64,000 nt of DNA from Gluconobacter potus. GTDB lineage: Bacteria > Pseudomonadota > Alphaproteobacteria > Acetobacterales > Acetobacteraceae. Made by a program: the position numbers and the translations under genes. The notes under the pieces are model-generated. The model did no database searches. It was not told the origin of the DNA and was given only the letters and a program-made list of their open reading frames with translations. Position 1 is the first letter of the stretch, and each line of letters starts with the position of its first letter. Where the stretch lies: positions 682,001-746,000 of the forward strand of contig NZ_JABCQF010000001.1 of NCBI RefSeq assembly GCF_015244705.1, read 5' to 3'. Below are positions 63,014-64,000 of the stretch, in pieces.

Positions 63014-64000
63014 ATGAATGCCATTGTCGTTACCGCGCTGAAGCGGCCTTATACCTTCGTTGTTCTGTCGATCATGATCCTGATCTTCGGGGTCAGGGCC
63101 ATCGTTTCCACGCCGACGGATGTCTTTCCTTCGATCAAGATCCCGATTGTGGCCGTCATCTGGTCCTATACGGGTCTGATGCCCGACGACATGTCCGGAC
63201 GTATCGTCTATTATTACGAGCGTGCCCTGACAGCGACCGTCAGCAACATCGAACATATCGAAAGCTCGTCCTATTACGGGCGCGGTATCGTGAAGGTGTT
63301 TTTCCAGCCAGGTACCAATACGGCGGTGGCGCAGACGCAGATCACGTCGGTCTCCCAGACGGTCATCAAGCAGTTGCCGAACGGTGCCACTCCACCGCTG
63401 ATCCTGGCGATGGATGCGTCTTCCGTTCCGGTCCTGACACTGCAGGTCAACAATCCGACCATGTCCGGGTCGGAAATCTACAACATGGCGTCCAACCTGA
63501 TCCGGCCGGAGCTGATTTCCGTGCCCGGGGCGGCCATTCCCAATCCCTATGGTGGTCTGGCTCCGGACATCATGGTGGATATCGATCCGATCAAGTTGCT
63601 GGCCCACAGGCTTTCGCCTGAGGACGTGGCCGCGGCGCTGAACCTGCAGAACATTGTTCTGCCGGCCGGTGACCAGAGGATTGGCCAGCTCGACTGGATG
63701 GTGAAGACGAACTCGACGCCCCTTGATCTGGCGGTGTTCAACAAGATGCCGGTCAAGCAGGTCGGCAATTCCGTGATCTATCTGCGCGATGTCGCGTGGG
63801 TGCATCGAGGAGGGCCCCCACAGATCAATGCGGTCCTTGTGAAGGGGCAGCAGGCGGTGCTGATCGTCATCCTCAAAAGCGGTGATGCGTCCACGCTGTC
63901 TGTCGTGAGCGGGATCAAGAAGCTTCTGCCACAGGTCGAGGCAACGCTGCCGGCCGGAACGACAATGAATGTCCTGACCGATGCGTCGAGCTTCGTGAAG
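63014..64000 (+). CDS. RND efflux transporter, N-terminal part (runs off the window)
   Basis: 329 codons are present with no stop before the window ends. MNAIVVTALKRPYTFVVLSIMILIFGVRAIVSTPTDVFPSIKIPIVAVIWSYTGLMPDDM is the AcrB/MexB-like first helix and the porter-domain opening, and GAAIPNPYGGLAPDIMVDIDPIKLL and the LVKGQQAVLIVILKSGDASTLSVV stretch continue it. The start is ATG 63014; TTG 63002 is possible. Unusually no membrane-fusion-protein gene lies immediately upstream. Likely under the two-component system. Confidence 0.9.
   Translation, partial: MNAIVVTALKRPYTFVVLSIMILIFGVRAIVSTPTDVFPSIKIPIVAVIWSYTGLMPDDMSGRIVYYYERALTATVSNIEHIESSSYYGRGIVKVFFQPGTNTAVAQTQITSVSQTVIKQLPNGATPPLILAMDASSVPVLTLQVNNPTMSGSEIYNMASNLIRPELISVPGAAIPNPYGGLAPDIMVDIDPIKLLAHRLSPEDVAAALNLQNIVLPAGDQRIGQLDWMVKTNSTPLDLAVFNKMPVKQVGNSVIYLRDVAWVHRGGPPQINAVLVKGQQAVLIVILKSGDASTLSVVSGIKKLLPQVEATLPAGTTMNVLTDASSFVK

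Noticed and set aside
62945-63805. 286-codon minus-strand frame at the window end
   Set aside because: It is the shadow of the RND transporter, which is open to the window edge on the plus strand and has family motifs.

Overview
The window is one contiguous 64 kb stretch of a GC-rich alphaproteobacterial chromosome, most likely from an acetic acid bacterium (Acetobacteraceae, Gluconobacter or a close relative). This rests on the combination of an Entner-Doudoroff edd-eda pair, a DUF3576-leuS-lptE-holA unit, a FzlA-type GST beside minCDE, a eukaryote-like ornithine/lysine decarboxylase, many quinone-oxidising-bacterium style orphan transporters, and a group I intron in tRNA-Arg(CCT) of the kind known from alphaproteobacteria. 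The genus is an inference; no rRNA is present.

Layout. 1-6.1 kb: SDR dehydrogenase, tRNA-His, EamA permease, manC for GDP-mannose, and two overlapping envelope/NAD(P)-binding genes. 6.2-8.7 kb: rplM-rpsI with a clear promoter and terminator, then ilvE. 8.7-15.7 kb: a molybdenum cofactor region with mocA-like and xdhC genes divergent from moeA-moaA-moaC-(mobA-moaD fusion)-moaE, then a Fur-box-preceded pair of unknown genes and a Mop molybdate-binding protein. 15.8-22.8 kb: PLP decarboxylase with a long structured leader, YihY, RlpA, aroQ-accB-accC-NIPSNAP, YfdX. 23.2-28.3 kb: edd-eda, a YdjM-like membrane protein, purH and a small secreted protein. 28.5-36.6 kb: flagellar cluster fliK-flgD-fliF-fliG-fliH-fliN-flhA whose second half is strikingly AT-rich. 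37-49.7 kb: nadK, an AEC transporter/LMW phosphatase/hydroxyacid reductase unit, acs, the holA-lptE-leuS-DUF3576 unit, and a BTAD-type regulator. 50.2-50.5 kb: tRNA-Arg(CCT) split by a 229-nt group I intron. 50.7-54.6 kb: TonB receptor divergent from a Tat-exported yellow/MRJP-like protein. 54.6-58.9 kb: YidB, minE-minD-minC, FzlA-like GST, BaiN-type flavoprotein. 59-64 kb: small lipoprotein, rmuC, a two-component system and the start of an RND pump.

How they work together: most genes are core metabolism and cell biology. The Moco block is the most coherent pathway (GTP to cyclic pyranopterin to molybdopterin to Mo-MPT to dinucleotide forms and enzyme loading) and has two unusual architectures: a MobA-MoaD fusion with an internal ribosome-binding site and a histidine-rich MoaE tail. 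The most striking non-protein element is the tRNA intron, whose guide triplet appears to pair with the tRNA anticodon itself. I found no CRISPR array, prophage, integron or insertion sequence, and no gene cluster that I would call a wholly new system.
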